Of a stretch of DNA of 64,000 nucleotides, positions 13,975 through 26,300 are shown one piece after another. This stretch comes from Clavelina lepadiformis. Taxonomy: Eukaryota > Chordata > Ascidiacea > Aplousobranchia > Clavelinidae. The translations under genes were made by a program, and so were the position numbers. Positions within the stretch are counted from its first letter, which is position 1. Each line of letters starts with the position of its first letter. The stretch covers positions 2,420,501 through 2,484,500 of the forward strand of contig NC_135241.1 in NCBI RefSeq assembly GCF_947623445.1, in the 5' to 3' direction. Below the pieces are notes generated by a model. That model saw only the letters and a program-made list of their open reading frames with translations. It was not told the DNA's origin and made no database searches.

Positions 13975-14341
13975 ATGCACATGGATCACTGTCAGCAAAT
14001 GCTACAAATCTCGCAAAAAACAGGTCAGATTCTTCAAAACGTTTTAATTATTTCAACAAATGTAACGATGGTATTCGATAGTTTCAAAAAATAATTTGCT
14101 ACTTTGTTTTTGGTTCCAATACTTTTGTTATAAGGCTACTTTCACAATTGCAGATATAGCTAATATTAAAGTGATAATTATCCACACTTATATAGTTATT
14201 TTGTCTTGATAGTTTTTGTTTGTTGACATATAATCGGCAAGATATCAATTCACAAATACAACAATGAAACAGAAACTGGTTCGATAAAAAAATGGGCCCT
14301 CAAACAAACATAAATCCGCAATTGTACACCAAAACATTATC

Positions 14342-17064
14342 CTTTAGGTCAGTGGTCCCCAACCTTTTTGTCTCCGCGGACCGGTCTACGTTAGATAATT
14401 CTACCGCGACCCACTAAAAGGGTGGGGGAGACGCAGATTTTTTTTAATTTTCTTGTATTTGAACATGCATTCAAAATGAAATTGAAATTGAATTAAAACG
14501 AATATCAAGTGATTTAAATTTGCAAAATTTTCAATCCATCGTTAAATCAATGAGAACCCTGAGCTTGTTTCTCTGCAACGAGACGATTCCATCTGGGGAT
14601 AATAGGAGATAATGACACTCGAAGTGTCTTGCTAACGTCCAGGTTATTCCGTTGCTTTGTTTTGGTTGCTGCCATTGCAGAAAACCCCGCTTCACACATA
14701 TAGGATGTCAGAAATGGTAATAGGCTTTTAAGCGCTGTGGTGGCGATCTCCGGGTATTCCGCCATGACCTTAATCCAGAACACTGGCAGAGTTGTTGTGT
14801 GGAACATAGCTTTAAGGCTGGCGTCATTTGCAATCTCCAGCAGTTGATCTTCTTCTTGCACAGACATGCTAGATTCACCTAGTTTGCTGGCAAATGGGTT
14901 GCGCATCCATTCTTTACCAGTTCGTGGGTCTTTTGTGCTTGGAAAGTAGCGCTCAAACTCTTTCAAAAGCAAAGACAGATGATCGTGCACCAACTTCGAA
15001 AATGAAGGCTCAGGCTCAGTTTCGCCCAACATCCCCGCTAATGTTTGAAACATATCCAAAATACCATTATTCACGCGCCTTCCCCACAACTCCAGTTTCG
15101 CTTTAAATGCAGCTACTTTGTCTGCCAACTTGAAAACTGTTGTCATTTTCCCTTGAAGGGAGAGATTGAGTTCATTGAGCAGCCTAAACATGTCACACAG
15201 ATAAGCAAGTATTGCGACCCATACCTTGTCACTGAAATGTGCAGCCAGAGGTGACTTCTTTTCTGAAAGAAATCTTTGCAATGGCTCTCGTAGTTCAAAC
15301 ACTCTGGTTAGCGATTTTCCTCGGGATAACCATCTTATTTCTGTGTGCAAGAGTAGGCGTCTGTGCTCTGCATCCATCTCCTCACAAAGTTGCTCAAACA
15401 AACGCGAGTTAAGGGCGTGTGCTTTGATGTAGTTAATAACTTTAACGACATCAGTCAATACGCTGTTCAATTCCGGAGACATTTTTCGACTTGCCAGCAT
15501 TTCTCTGTGAATGATGCAATGAGTAGATTCACTCTCAGGTGCAACCGCCTTAATCCGAGAAATTAAACCAGACAATCGTCCGGTCATGGCAGCAGCTCCG
15601 TCTGTGCATATGCCGACACAAAAAGACCATTGCAATTTTCCTGATATATAACCATTCAGTGACTTGAATAGTTCTGCTCCTGTGGTGTTGGTTGGTAAGG
15701 ATAGCGCACATAACAAATCCTCATGCATATCTTCCTGATAAAGATATCGTGCATAAACAAGTAGTATTGCGTTGTTGTCGACATCTGTAGATTCGTCAAC
15801 CTGGAGTGCATACCACGGTGATGTGTTAATCCTCTCCAACAATTGTGCTTCAATGTCTTCGGCTATTTCTTCAATGCGCCTAGTCACAGTGCTCGCTGAC
15901 AAAGGCACAGATATTATCTTTTTAACAGCAGCCTCCCCTAGTAGCTCACGGCAAATGTCTTTAGTGGAGGGCAAGATTAATTCTTCACCAATGGTGAATG
16001 GCTTTTTCGCCTTAGCAATACGGTTAGCCACCAAAAATGATGCTCTCAAAGCATTCTCATTTATTGTTGTAGTGACCCTCAGAAATTTTTCCTGTCCATT
16101 GTGTTCCCGTTTTTTTCTTTCAAAATACTCCAGGGGCTTGTCTTTTGATCTAGCGTGCTTGCTGTTCAAGTGGCGGAGCAGTTTTGACGGTTTCATTGAC
16201 TCATTTGAGAGCCTGTTACCGCAAAGTATGCAGAGCGGTGTTGGTGCGTGGGTATCACCTGTCGCGATAAATCCATATTTCAAGTAGGACTCATGGTATT
16301 GTCTGTTAAAAGTTTTCTGTTTCTTTGATGTTGAAGACTCTTCTTCTGTCTCTTCAATGGACCTTTTCCCATTCACAAGAAAGCTTTCTAACGACGTCTG
16401 TTTGGTACTCATGTTTGATAAATTTCGACACTCAATAACTGACTGTTATAAAGATTTAATGAGATATAGCTTCACTAAAAATAGCTAAAATGAGAATAAC
16501 TTCACCAAAAAAAGAAAGCTGAATTATCCTGGAGCTGCAATGCAGAACACGTACCAGAATTAACAAACAACTGAGATACTAAAACTGTACTGCTAAAAAA
16601 GAATAAAACTGTGCTCTCCGTAAATGTCCAGGTTCAAGATCATGCCAAAGCTCAACACTAGCAAAAATCAAAAACCCTGAACCTCAGCAAAAATACTCTT
16701 GAATACTGGCTAAATAACCCCAGCCTGTGAAAATAAAAGTTTGCGCGCCTCCTAAAAAACTGAATGTAACAAACTTACTCTCCTGATTAAAGGGCATCGG
16801 GCAGTTAGAATGGGCAAGGGATACTAAATTAGGAAGACTAGCTGATACACTCAAGATAACAATTCAAGAATTTTAGCATAACAAGGGCTTGTGATGTAAT
16901 AAACTAAGGTTATTATGCGATAAAATGGCCTCTCCAGACAATCGATTTCGAGAACTCAAGCGTGCCTACGCAACAAAAGGGGTTCCCACACTAATTAACG
17001 GTACCCTGTGCGGACCGGTACCAACTGACCTACGGACCGGGGGTTGGGGACCACTGCTTTAGGT
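14342..17064. mobile_element. Complete hAT transposon with target duplication
   Basis: The element proper is 14350-17056 (2,707 bp). It opens CAGTGGTCCCCAACC and closes GGTTGGGGACCACTG, a perfect 15-bp terminal inverted repeat. It is bracketed by a perfect 8-bp target duplication CTTTAGGT at 14342-14349 and 17057-17064. A GACCGGT-containing stretch follows the repeat at both ends. Inside is one uninterrupted transposase gene on the - strand. Matching ends, an exact duplication and an open frame suggest a recent and possibly mobile insertion. It lies in the left chitobiase pseudogene, between its exon 5 and exon 8 remnants. Confidence 0.95.
14547..16412 (-). CDS. hAT transposase with BED zinc finger (621 aa)
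   Basis: A single uninterrupted frame inside the hAT element. The BED-type zinc finger is at about residues 55-90 (C61 and C64, then H81 and H86 in HLNSKH). The RNase H-like catalytic core holds the expected acidic residues: D206 in QVDEST, D271 in CTDGAAAMTG, and E574 in SYMCEAGFSAM, which also belongs to the C-terminal hAT dimerisation region. The arrangement resembles the transposase clade that gave rise to the domesticated vertebrate ZBED5 and SCAND3 proteins. It would cut and reinsert the element through the terminal repeats. No inactivating change was seen. The start codon is the first in frame and falls about 640 bp inside the right-hand end of the element. Confidence 0.93.
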   Translation of the reverse strand: MSTKQTSLESFLVNGKRSIEETEEESSTSKKQKTFNRQYHESYLKYGFIATGDTHAPTPLCILCGNRLSNESMKPSKLLRHLNSKHARSKDKPLEYFERKKREHNGQEKFLRVTTTINENALRASFLVANRIAKAKKPFTIGEELILPSTKDICRELLGEAAVKKIISVPLSASTVTRRIEEIAEDIEAQLLERINTSPWYALQVDESTDVDNNAILLVYARYLYQEDMHEDLLCALSLPTNTTGAELFKSLNGYISGKLQWSFCVGICTDGAAAMTGRLSGLISRIKAVAPESESTHCIIHREMLASRKMSPELNSVLTDVVKVINYIKAHALNSRLFEQLCEEMDAEHRRLLLHTEIRWLSRGKSLTRVFELREPLQRFLSEKKSPLAAHFSDKVWVAILAYLCDMFRLLNELNLSLQGKMTTVFKLADKVAAFKAKLELWGRRVNNGILDMFQTLAGMLGETEPEPSFSKLVHDHLSLLLKEFERYFPSTKDPRTGKEWMRNPFASKLGESSMSVQEEDQLLEIANDASLKAMFHTTTLPVFWIKVMAEYPEIATTALKSLLPFLTSYMCEAGFSAMAATKTKQRNNLDVSKTLRVSLSPIIPRWNRLVAEKQAQGSH

Positions 17065-19499
17065 TACAAAATACATAAAACTTGTGTTCAAAATAGTGCA
17101 TTAAACGTATATTACTGTACCTTAATAACTAATTAACTTTATTAACTGAAGTCACTTACACGAAAAGAAATCAATCTCTCTCTCAAAAGCCTTAGGACCG
17201 CTGCATATCACCCAATCTCCAGAATGTACATTGATTTCGTCACTGTCATGAAGATTACAGCGCAATGGGGCAGGAATGACCCTTTTGGGTGCATGACCAA
17301 AATCTTTAACTAAATAGTACCTGCAAAGAGATTGATCTGTTAGAAAAGATACGTTAAATAAGAAGTCCCAAACCACTGGTCCATGGACAAGCACTGGGCC
17401 ATGAACAGTTTGCGGTTTGAGCTGTAAAGTTTTAACACATCACATGTGGAAGATTATATTTTTTTTGCAATAAAATTTAAGAAACAGTCTGAAAAGTGTT
17501 AATATTTTCAAAAATTAAAATCACAAGTGAAGATGACCTGAATTAACTTAAAGTGGATGCTTACAGCAATAGACTTACAACGTGATTATGCTACGGGAAT
17601 GGTAAACTTACTATGAAAGCCTGGCCTACACAGGTTAGGGTTATCAATTGGAGTTTTGGCATTTACTTTTCAATATTGAAAAGTTTGAATATATTGAAAC
17701 AAAATTTTCAAACATTAATTTTTTTTCACTAGAATACCATTCACAAATTCAGCACAAACTGAATAAACACCATATTGGGTTATTTCAGATCAACTTACTC
17801 GTGATCTCGTCAGCATAGAAATCGCATTTTCTCAACTGTTTTTTTGTTAAACATTGTGCATATAAACAAAACGACATTACACTTAGTCAACAACATTTAG
17901 AAAGAAAAAATACTACACAATTGTTGAATTGCCCTTATGCACAACACATAAACATGCTCAAACATACTAAATGAATACTCTTGTATTTCTGAAGACACAC
18001 CATTTGAAGAATTTCAAAAATCGTTAAACTTTCTATCCGTGCATGTATTACGTGAAGGAAATAAGATCAAACAAATTTAAATATAACTTGCTTTTCATAT
18101 CTATCTTTCAAACTAAATCCATTTTGCTTTTCATTTTTTAATTGATTCGACGGTTGCTGTGAGTAAAATTGTTTCACAAAGTTGATATTGTCATCATCAG
18201 TGCTATTTATGCCATGAGGAGCTTCATTTGGAGCAGCCACGTACCAATGTGGCATGATATAGTGTCGAGTGGTAGAAGGGGGAGCATTTAATGCAGGCAA
18301 AAGAGTTGCAAAATAGTAAAAGAGTAAAAATTAGAAAAACAGGGAATTAGTAAAGTATATAATTGTCTTAAGATACAAAGTGATTTCCTTTAACGCTTTA
18401 TGCCTAGAGCCCTAGGGGACACTGACACATGTACTCAGTTTAAAGTGCAAATTTTCATCCTTGCATTTGGCAAACTTATCAATTGATGATTATCTGTGGA
18501 TGAATTTCTCTCTTAAATGGCAAAAAATTTCCATTTCATCGATCAGAATTTTATTAAATTTATCAGCATAATAAAAAACTACCCTCACAATCACAATAGC
18601 ATTTTAAAAACATGATGAAGCCAGACATAAACTAACAACACAAAAACAAGAGATAAAAGCAAATTACCAAAATCATGATGAGGGGAAAGCTTGTAAAATC
18701 CCCCATCAATGTGCTTCAGGATGAACTGGGTTTTAGGCCCATTGAATAATGACTGTGCACTTTGCAGACGCCAGAAACTTGTGAAGTAGATTGACCAATT
18801 GCCCTGAATTTTATCCAACATATCATTACAAGCAAGTTGAACCAAAAAACTAACCAAGTGCTGTTCACTGTACAGTACAGTTCCTGATAGTAATACACCA
18901 ATGTATATTCGTTATACACAAAAATGTGAGTTGTAAAAATACAAATTTTATGCACAGAGATGCATGCACTGTGGGAGATGTTAAAGCTTGCTGTATATAT
19001 AGGCCTATACCTATTTTTGTCAAACATGGCACAAGATACTAAAAACAAATCAAAAAGTATTTCAACTGTAATCTCTACAAACAAAAATCAAATGAAACCT
19101 AGCGGTTTTCGGTTTACATGAAAACCAAACTTAAGTTGAAAAATCAAAAGTATATACAGTATCAGAATTTTTTTGTATAGGAGATTTCACTTTTCTGTAC
19201 ATATATACAGAAATACAGTTTACAAAGTGTGTCTAATCTTGCTGAAATTATATATGTCAATAAATCCAGCAACAAAAACGAATACAAATATTTTATGTAT
19301 AGTTCTCTTTATATCAAAGTTTATATATATATACCGGAATATATTTACTGTAGTCTGTAACAAGAATACATACAGCCAAAATAGTATCTTGTCCTTCATT
19401 GTAGAAAGTAACACAATGTATGCACTTGCGTGGTCCATAGTGTCCTTCGATTACAGAGTCCAGCCTCAGGTTTGATGCAATATACTGCATTACTAAAAT

Positions 19500-22400
19500 C
19501 AAGTACAATGTATCAATGCAAAAGCAACTCAGAACTATTTAGACTAGATAATCCAATACTTAAAAAACATGGGTATTTATTGCATAAAACTTGTAAAACC
19601 AAAACCCCAAAAGGCTACAATCTAAGTTATTTCGCTAACCGAACCCTACGCTAAATATCCCTTCTCCATTCTGTATCCTAAAAAATACCGTTTGTAGGAA
19701 AACGGTCGCCCACCATTAAAGCCAAAATATTGAACTTTGTTGAGAAAGTATTAACTTTGAGTAACGTTGAATGTATAGTTGGACGTGTTAGACGTTTTTC
19801 AAAGTAGGTAGTTTCCCTACTTCGTCAACAAGTTACGTGTGTCCAAACCACTGTTGTCAAATATGGTGTGTCGATTCACGTGTCCATTTGAAATATGGAC
19901 TGTTCTTATTACGGTCGGTAATCACACGTCACAAGAAACAGAAAATTCACAAAATCATGACGGAATATTTGGGAAATAAAACTTTAGAATTTCTTTTTGG
20001 CGCCGCGCGAGAAAAAGCTATCTGCTGCGTATCTGTTTGCAATATCTGTTGCGTAATATCCAGAGAAATATTTATGAAAGCCGTTTTGCTAATATTCTCT
20101 TCTCAATTCTCAGAAATATTCTCAGCCGAGGTTATCTTCTGTCAAACCACTCGAGATTATATAATCGGGTAGAATGACATCACAGAAAAGTCAGCGTCGT
20201 TTAAACAATCTCGAAAAATGGGATTTATTTACATTCGGGTTACATTATAAGTTGTTACAGTAAAGCAACGTAAGAATTTTGTAGGTTGCAATTGATGAAA
20301 AACTAACGTTTTAAGTGCGAAAATATCCGTGTCTCACTGTAAATGAGAGATCGTTGGATATTTACAAAGAAAACCGCAGCTAAAAGAAATATTCGGAGTC
20401 TTATTGAAGAAAAAATGCAAATGACTATGGTACCTTGTAGCACAATGGGTCTCAGCTGTGGGGTAGTTTTACGATTAGCGGATTTGGTCTGTCTGGAACA
20501 TTATGTTCAGTTCAAGCAAATATCCTAGCGCAAACTTGAGAAACATACGACATGCAGGCTTAAACAATCCCAACTTATACTGTTTTGAATCGTTTTGCTT
20601 TTTTTCTAACTGTTGTCGACGTTTGTTATATTGAAGTCATTTTCAATTTTTCAAATCATTTTCATTCTAAATTTGTTCTGAAGGAGGGAAAGAGTCACGT
20701 CCTAAACTATATGTAGTCAGTATTTCATGTAAGATAATTGCTTTTGTTTTGACTCTCCTCTCTAAACGGGTCAGTAGACAGGTTACAGCATGTGGAATTG
20801 TATACCTGCAAAACAGTGGCCAAGGCCATAGCTACATTGAGGCAAGCCTCCGCAACTTTTCGTGAATTTTGTAACAAAACATTTTTAGTGCTAAACTATA
20901 TTTAGCAACGTATGTTCTATAAATGGGGTTCAATCCAGACCAACGGCACTCAGAACGATCCAGCCAACATCTGATAGTTGAATAACCCTAAGTTTAATCC
21001 TATTCGTACGTTGGTTGAATACTAATTGATTTCGGTAGCGGTTGCCTCTTATCAAATTTGTTTGTCAAGAAATTGATTTAAAGAATCTGCAATATTTGTT
21101 ATTCTTTAATCTGGCGCGATTTTAAAATAGAAATCAAGCGACGAAGATTCCCCGTTTCCTCAATTCAAATTTCTTATCTTCTGTTCCCCTTAAGGTCAAA
21201 ACCGAAATCTTTCGTGCCGCCAAATATTTTGAAATATCCTGTTAAAACACCTTCTCGCGTAAAATAAGATGATAATTGTCATCCCAGATTGCCAGATACT
21301 AAAACTGGAAATGAGAATAAAGCAAATTATGACGTCATACTCACCATCCTGCTCCACGCTTTTACTTTCTTATGTCACAGTCTAATGTTAGGAGATGAAC
21401 AGTTGCTTCTACTGTTTTTCCAAGGGTTTCGACTTATAATCTGTGAGATGATTGTTATATCAACTTCGTTAAAGGTATAATAACTAATAATGACAAGATT
21501 TAGATCATGCAGTTAGGTATGAAAAAGATAGAAGTAATTATTGCTTGGTTAGAATTATTCAACATTTCGAACTTACAGTACTTATTTGTTCTTCATGGGA
21601 TAACGCGAGTCCACGTGGAAAATATTTTAAGGGTTGGGATAAAAAAGAGCGAGTTAGGATAACCTGTCCAATACGCCCATGCAACCCTCACCAAATAAGC
21701 CAGTGCTTGCACAAGCTGACGAGCGGTGAACTATTTACACAACACGACTATGAGAGGACATTGCTGTGTAACCGGTGTCACGTGACACATGGATACCGGG
21801 TAAAAGACAGAATTAGTCCGGAATTTAAGTTCATTTGTACGTGTTGTTTGACGTAGCCTACCTGACCCAATTACGCGACTTTTCGTGGCTGCGATGCAAT
21901 ACAAGAAAACTTCAGTGAGTGACAAGACGTGCAAGATGTTAATTATACTCAGTAGCGGTTTAAGGCTGATGGGGCTGCAGCCCAAGGCCCACAGGCGAAA
22001 ATAGAGCCACCTGAATACGAACGCCTTTAAATCAAATAAGCATGTTTACCACAAAAGTCAGCATGTACGTGGTTTGTTTGTTAAATCTGTACTTGATTAA
22101 CATACTGTCAGGCAAGTCCTGTATGGCGAAATGCAAATGCAGATAAACATGAAATTTGCAGTTGACCCATATGCAGTAATAAAATATAAAAGCAATAACT
22201 TAGTAGAATAACGTAGAACATTAAAGGTTAACTTTTATTTATCTCTATCAGCGTTTATGTGTTATTATACGAAATGTGTAGCTGAGGGAGACTTTCGCAT
22301 CACTTAATCATATTTTTGTGTTAGACAAGGTTAATATTGACATTATTGGGACATTAAATAGTTTTGCAATTGATTTCTATATTCGCATCTTCACAGGAAA

Positions 22401-22830
22401 TTGTTCCGTGACCATGGAAATACAACTGGTAGAACAACGAAAACTTTTTAAAGTTACTGTTGCAAATAAAATTCTAAGAGGTGTCTTAGTATATCTAAAA
22501 ATCAAGGAACATAATTAGGTATCCGACGCTTTATTTGGTATATTTCTTTTTTTAAAGTACCTACTTCAATAACAAAAAAGAAAACAAGATACCAGGTCCC
22601 ACCGCCCTCCATACTTTCCAGTCGATCTTGAATCTATCTACATTAAGAATTCCTTTTTTTTCATCTTATTTTAACCCTACGCAAGCTTTCCTCAGAAAAT
22701 TTGCTCCCCCACACAATATTGTAGACAATTTGCATTCCTCTTAGAATTAACATTTCTTTTAAGATTACAAACAATATCTTGGAAGGTCTCGTGTTGAACC
22801 ACTTGGTCAAGTTGCAAAACTAAATTTTGT
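19500..22830. other. No gene recognised: spacer between the duplicated units
   Basis: This stretch follows the left chitobiase copy and precedes the 3' flank of the right copy. A search for a counterpart of the membrane-anchor exon 1 on the - strand found nothing. Several open frames of 60-111 codons are present but lack family features or consistent splice signals. One TGACGTCA is at 21330-21337. Confidence 0.5.
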
Positions 22831-23339
22831 GCTTTATTTCAGCAGAAAATGCATAAAGGTGCTAAAATACAAAAATATATTCACCAAGCAACCAGAAAAC
22901 GTCAAAATCACAACCTTATTGTGCGGTCACTAACTCTCGTCTAATAGGATGTCAAATCTACGTAAAAATTCCGTATAAAGATAATTAAGTGATAGCTGAT
23001 TCAAGATTAAAATAATTAAATAGCAGTCACAAAATAACGTATTAAAAGAACAACGGTTGTAAACACAAACAAGATATTGTTTGCAGTTTTGGCGACGACA
23101 AACGTAAGTTGCAATGAATACTAATTGCGACACGGCAACAAAAAGCACCATATTGACTTGACGAAAGACTCAATTACTTAACAATGAAGAATATGTGCTA
23201 ATGCATAGCAGAACTGACTGTCAATAAATTTCTTTGGGCCAATCAGTCATTGAGCAGCCAGCTTAGCGGAAGACACATACAAAGCGAGACTAGCCTAAGA
23301 AATATAAATGGAAGACTCAGTTTTTCACGAATCCAAAAC

Positions 23340-26300
23340 CTAGCCCATTTTGCTCGATTTAACGATCCTGCTCCATCGTTCGCCGTCGTATGATGCGTAT
23401 TCATGCACAAATTCGTCACCGTCGACAACAGAACCGTTTTCGCATTCTTCCCATTTTCCAGGGGAGCCGTCTGGACCGTAAACCCGGTGACGGTACTCTA
23501 AGCCAGGATACAAGCTGCATATCTCGACTTCGTTGCCTACAAGTCTACAACATAAGCGTATGAGTTAAATCTTATCCTTTGCATACGATCGATAGTCGAT
23601 TAGTGACTGCAACTGCATTTTCAACTGCAACTTCGTAATTTTATAAATTTAACAGCTAATTTATCAAGATTTTATGATATCTCTGGGTTGAAAAGAGCCT
23701 ATAATAATGGCCTGAAAGGCACAACAGGCCTAGGTATGGTGTGCAGTATAAGATACAAGACATGCTATCATAATTATAGGCTGTTTTCAACCCATAGATA
23801 TCATAAAATGTTGATAAATCACTGTCTGTAGTTTTGCTGGCGCTCTAGGTTAATAACTTATCTTGTGAATGTCTGTTTCCTTTCAGCAAAATTGAAGTTT
23901 TTGGCTGAAGCCGGTAGGCAGAAAACATAAAACTTATGCTATGTTCGCATGATGTAACCTATTTTTCAAACTTTCTCTAAACTGTGCAAAATATGCCGTC
24001 AGTTTCAATTTCCTTTGTTTACATGAACTCAAGCCATATTTCAATTTTGCAAAGTTTATAAGAAGTTTGAAAAATGAATTATACACCGGTACATTACGTG
24101 AACATAGCCATAGACATGAAATCACCTGTATAAGGCCTAAAAACTTACTTGACGCCGGGCGGCGGCAGTCTGTATCGAATTCCACGCTTTCGAAGTCTTG
24201 CCAGTTCCCTGTAGCCCACTGCGTTTGAAAATTCGTCCCAATCTCTGTTTCGCATCAGCTTGGCCGTGTAGCGGTCGCTTTCTTGTTCCCATTTTGACTT
24301 AACAATTGCAATTGTGACGTTATATTACGCAAATTAACGAAAAAGCGTTTGCGGAAAAGTACGGTGTATTTTTGCTTCTCAAACCCATAACTTAAAACTG
24401 TATTTAGGGGGCCTTGATTAATTTCAGGTTGAAGTGAACGATTACTTTTACGCAATATAAGGCTTCTGATTGAGACACAGGCAAAATTCAATCCGTTTAA
24501 AATGAAATTACGTGAAGTGAAATTTAAAACCTTTTCCCCACCTTATGCCATGCTCTCTCAGCAAACGCAATCAAGCGTGGAAACAGCTGAGAATGAGCTA
24601 TTGTGACGTCACGAATGAGTTCAGACCACAGCTCTGTTTGCATTCCGATGATATTTTCGGGTTTGGTCAGAGGGACGCTTGGTTCCCTTATTAAGTCTTC
24701 ATCTTCTGTAAGCATTAGTAAGTTATATTAATGCTGAGATAGAAATAAACCTGTCCCCCCATTGTGACGTCATAAAATTTCGTTTTGGTTGTGGTTTTGA
24801 ATCAGCAGAAGAATGCAAGCGCAGTTACAATATTGAATATTAAACACTGGCATTTCAAATATTGAGCCAAATTGAGAATAAAAATTAAAAGTTTGTATAA
24901 AGTCTTTATAATACTTGCGTAAGCGGTCAAGTTTACACTCAGCCTATCATACAAATAGCTTTAAAAAAAAGTTTGTTGCACTCAGCAGTCAACCGTATTT
25001 AAATCTATTAAAACCCTTGTCTTGTTACAGCCGAGAACTCAAAAAAAATAAAAACGAAATATTTGTCATCCGAACTCGGCCAACTGCGTTAGCTGCTAGT
25101 CAGGCTACTGCTCCTTTTCTGTTGCGTCAAAACCATAATTGAGTTTGAATTTATGACGTAACAATGAAGGGATAGGTTTTAGTATTACACCGGTATTGGT
25201 GTGATGTCATAAGGGCGAGGTTGTGTTTGAAAGATTTCAGCAAGATGGCGGCGCATAGATTGTGCCAACCGTCAATAAACATTTTTACTGATGACGTGAG
25301 AAAAGTTCTGGGTGATGACTCGCACTTTTTTACGACTCTAAATTTTGTCATCTTGCCAAGTTTGGGTGGTGAAAAAATCTTAGTGAAAAATTCGCGTTCG
25401 ACAAAGACAACCGAATGTAAATTTTATCATGAAATTTCTGTGGCAAATTGCGCATCGTTTGGGGAAACAACAGCTTCGATTTACAGCAAAAAGCTTTTTT
25501 ACACGGTCAAAAGTTCGTGCCCTGGTCAAGATACCAATGAGAATGGAGTTGTGGGGTAAAAAGGGTTAAAATACCTGGACCTTGACCTTCAACATTGGCG
25601 ACCAGGTCATCTGGTTGAAAGCCGAAAACCTTCCTATCGTCAATGAATCTTGTCGCCCAGTGAAGTCCCCGCTCCTCTAGGTCTGGTTCCTGGGGGTGGT
25701 CAAAATAGAGGTGCGTTGCCTGGGCTAGAATCACCTGTGAAATAACAGAGGGGCAATTATTGCGTCATATTGCTGAACGAGGCTAGCGAGGCTTTTGACC
25801 AATCTGACGCTTATGTTCATTCCAGCCGTTATGTCTAGCCAAGATTTACGGAGCGAAAAAGTCAGTGACTTTTAATCTGTGAATATTTTGTAAGAAGTTT
25901 AACCAGTTTGCTATTATAAGAAAATCATGCGCTTCTAGTACTATGGCATAACATGTTCTGTGTCAGTAATAATAAAACATAACAATTTATAACACGCCAT
26001 GGCTGAAATAGTGCAAAAATCCTGGTAATGTATGATCAGTAAAATTCATGTATTCGTGACAAAAATTATTATTCGATGAAGTTATGCTCCTAACTTTTAT
26101 ACTCAAACTCATGAGTCATTAAGTGAGATCTAAATGCCTATAAAATAATGTACAAATGAATATAAAACAATCCGAGTTAGGGAAGGATAACTAAGGCCCG
26201 ATGTCCTACCCTTATCACCATAACTGCTGCAGGTAGAGATGATGCGTTTCAGTAAATAAACAATCAAAAGGAAATTCTTGCGGCAGACCCACCTTGTAAC

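Larger units (their letters stand above)
7185..19492 (-). pseudogene. Decayed GH20 chitobiase copy
   Basis: Remnant exons matching the intact right copy are at 19374-19492, 18668-18803, about 18089-18290, 17160-17320, 12756-12842, 12574-12648 (truncated), 12000-12139, about 11505-11592 (truncated), 11143-11238, 10445-10558, 9015-9159, 8240-8388, 7847-7995 and 7185-7404. Lesions: counterparts of exons 1, 6, 7, 10 and 11 are not found; the exon 4 acceptor AG is AA; exon 9 stops mid-exon; exon 12 and exon 15 each lack one base (140 against 141, 114 against 115); exon 13 has TAG where the right copy has TTG and lacks its 3' part; the exon 18 donor GT is AT, giving a stop by read-through. The catalytic HIGGDE motif is still legible in the broken exon 13. 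A hAT transposon lies between the exon 5 and exon 8 remnants. A full-length enzyme cannot be made. Confidence 0.88.
6749..19500 (-). repeat. Left unit of a ~16-kb-spaced tandem segmental duplication
   Basis: Sequence from about 6749 to 19500 aligns in the same order with about 22830 to 35800, covering both exons and introns. The 3' flank similarity begins at 6749 and 22830 (a shared run around TTTATTTCAGCA). The last shared piece is exon 2 and a few bases of intron (19374-19492 versus 35605-35723). Internal similarity is patchy. Some tracts are nearly identical, for example 7190-7460 with 23330-23600 and 12560-12940 with 30015-30385, while others are heavily diverged or deleted. Confidence 0.85.

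Noticed and set aside
15045..16287. Several + strand frames opposite the hAT transposase
   Set aside because: They are antisense shadows of the 621-codon transposase.
19837..20172. A 111-codon + strand frame in the spacer between duplicates, as a gene
   Set aside because: Cys- and Ile-rich low-information sequence with no splice partners or domain.
21545..21856. A 103-codon frame with several Cys, considered as a zinc-binding protein
   Set aside because: Cysteine spacing fits no known finger and there is no exon context.
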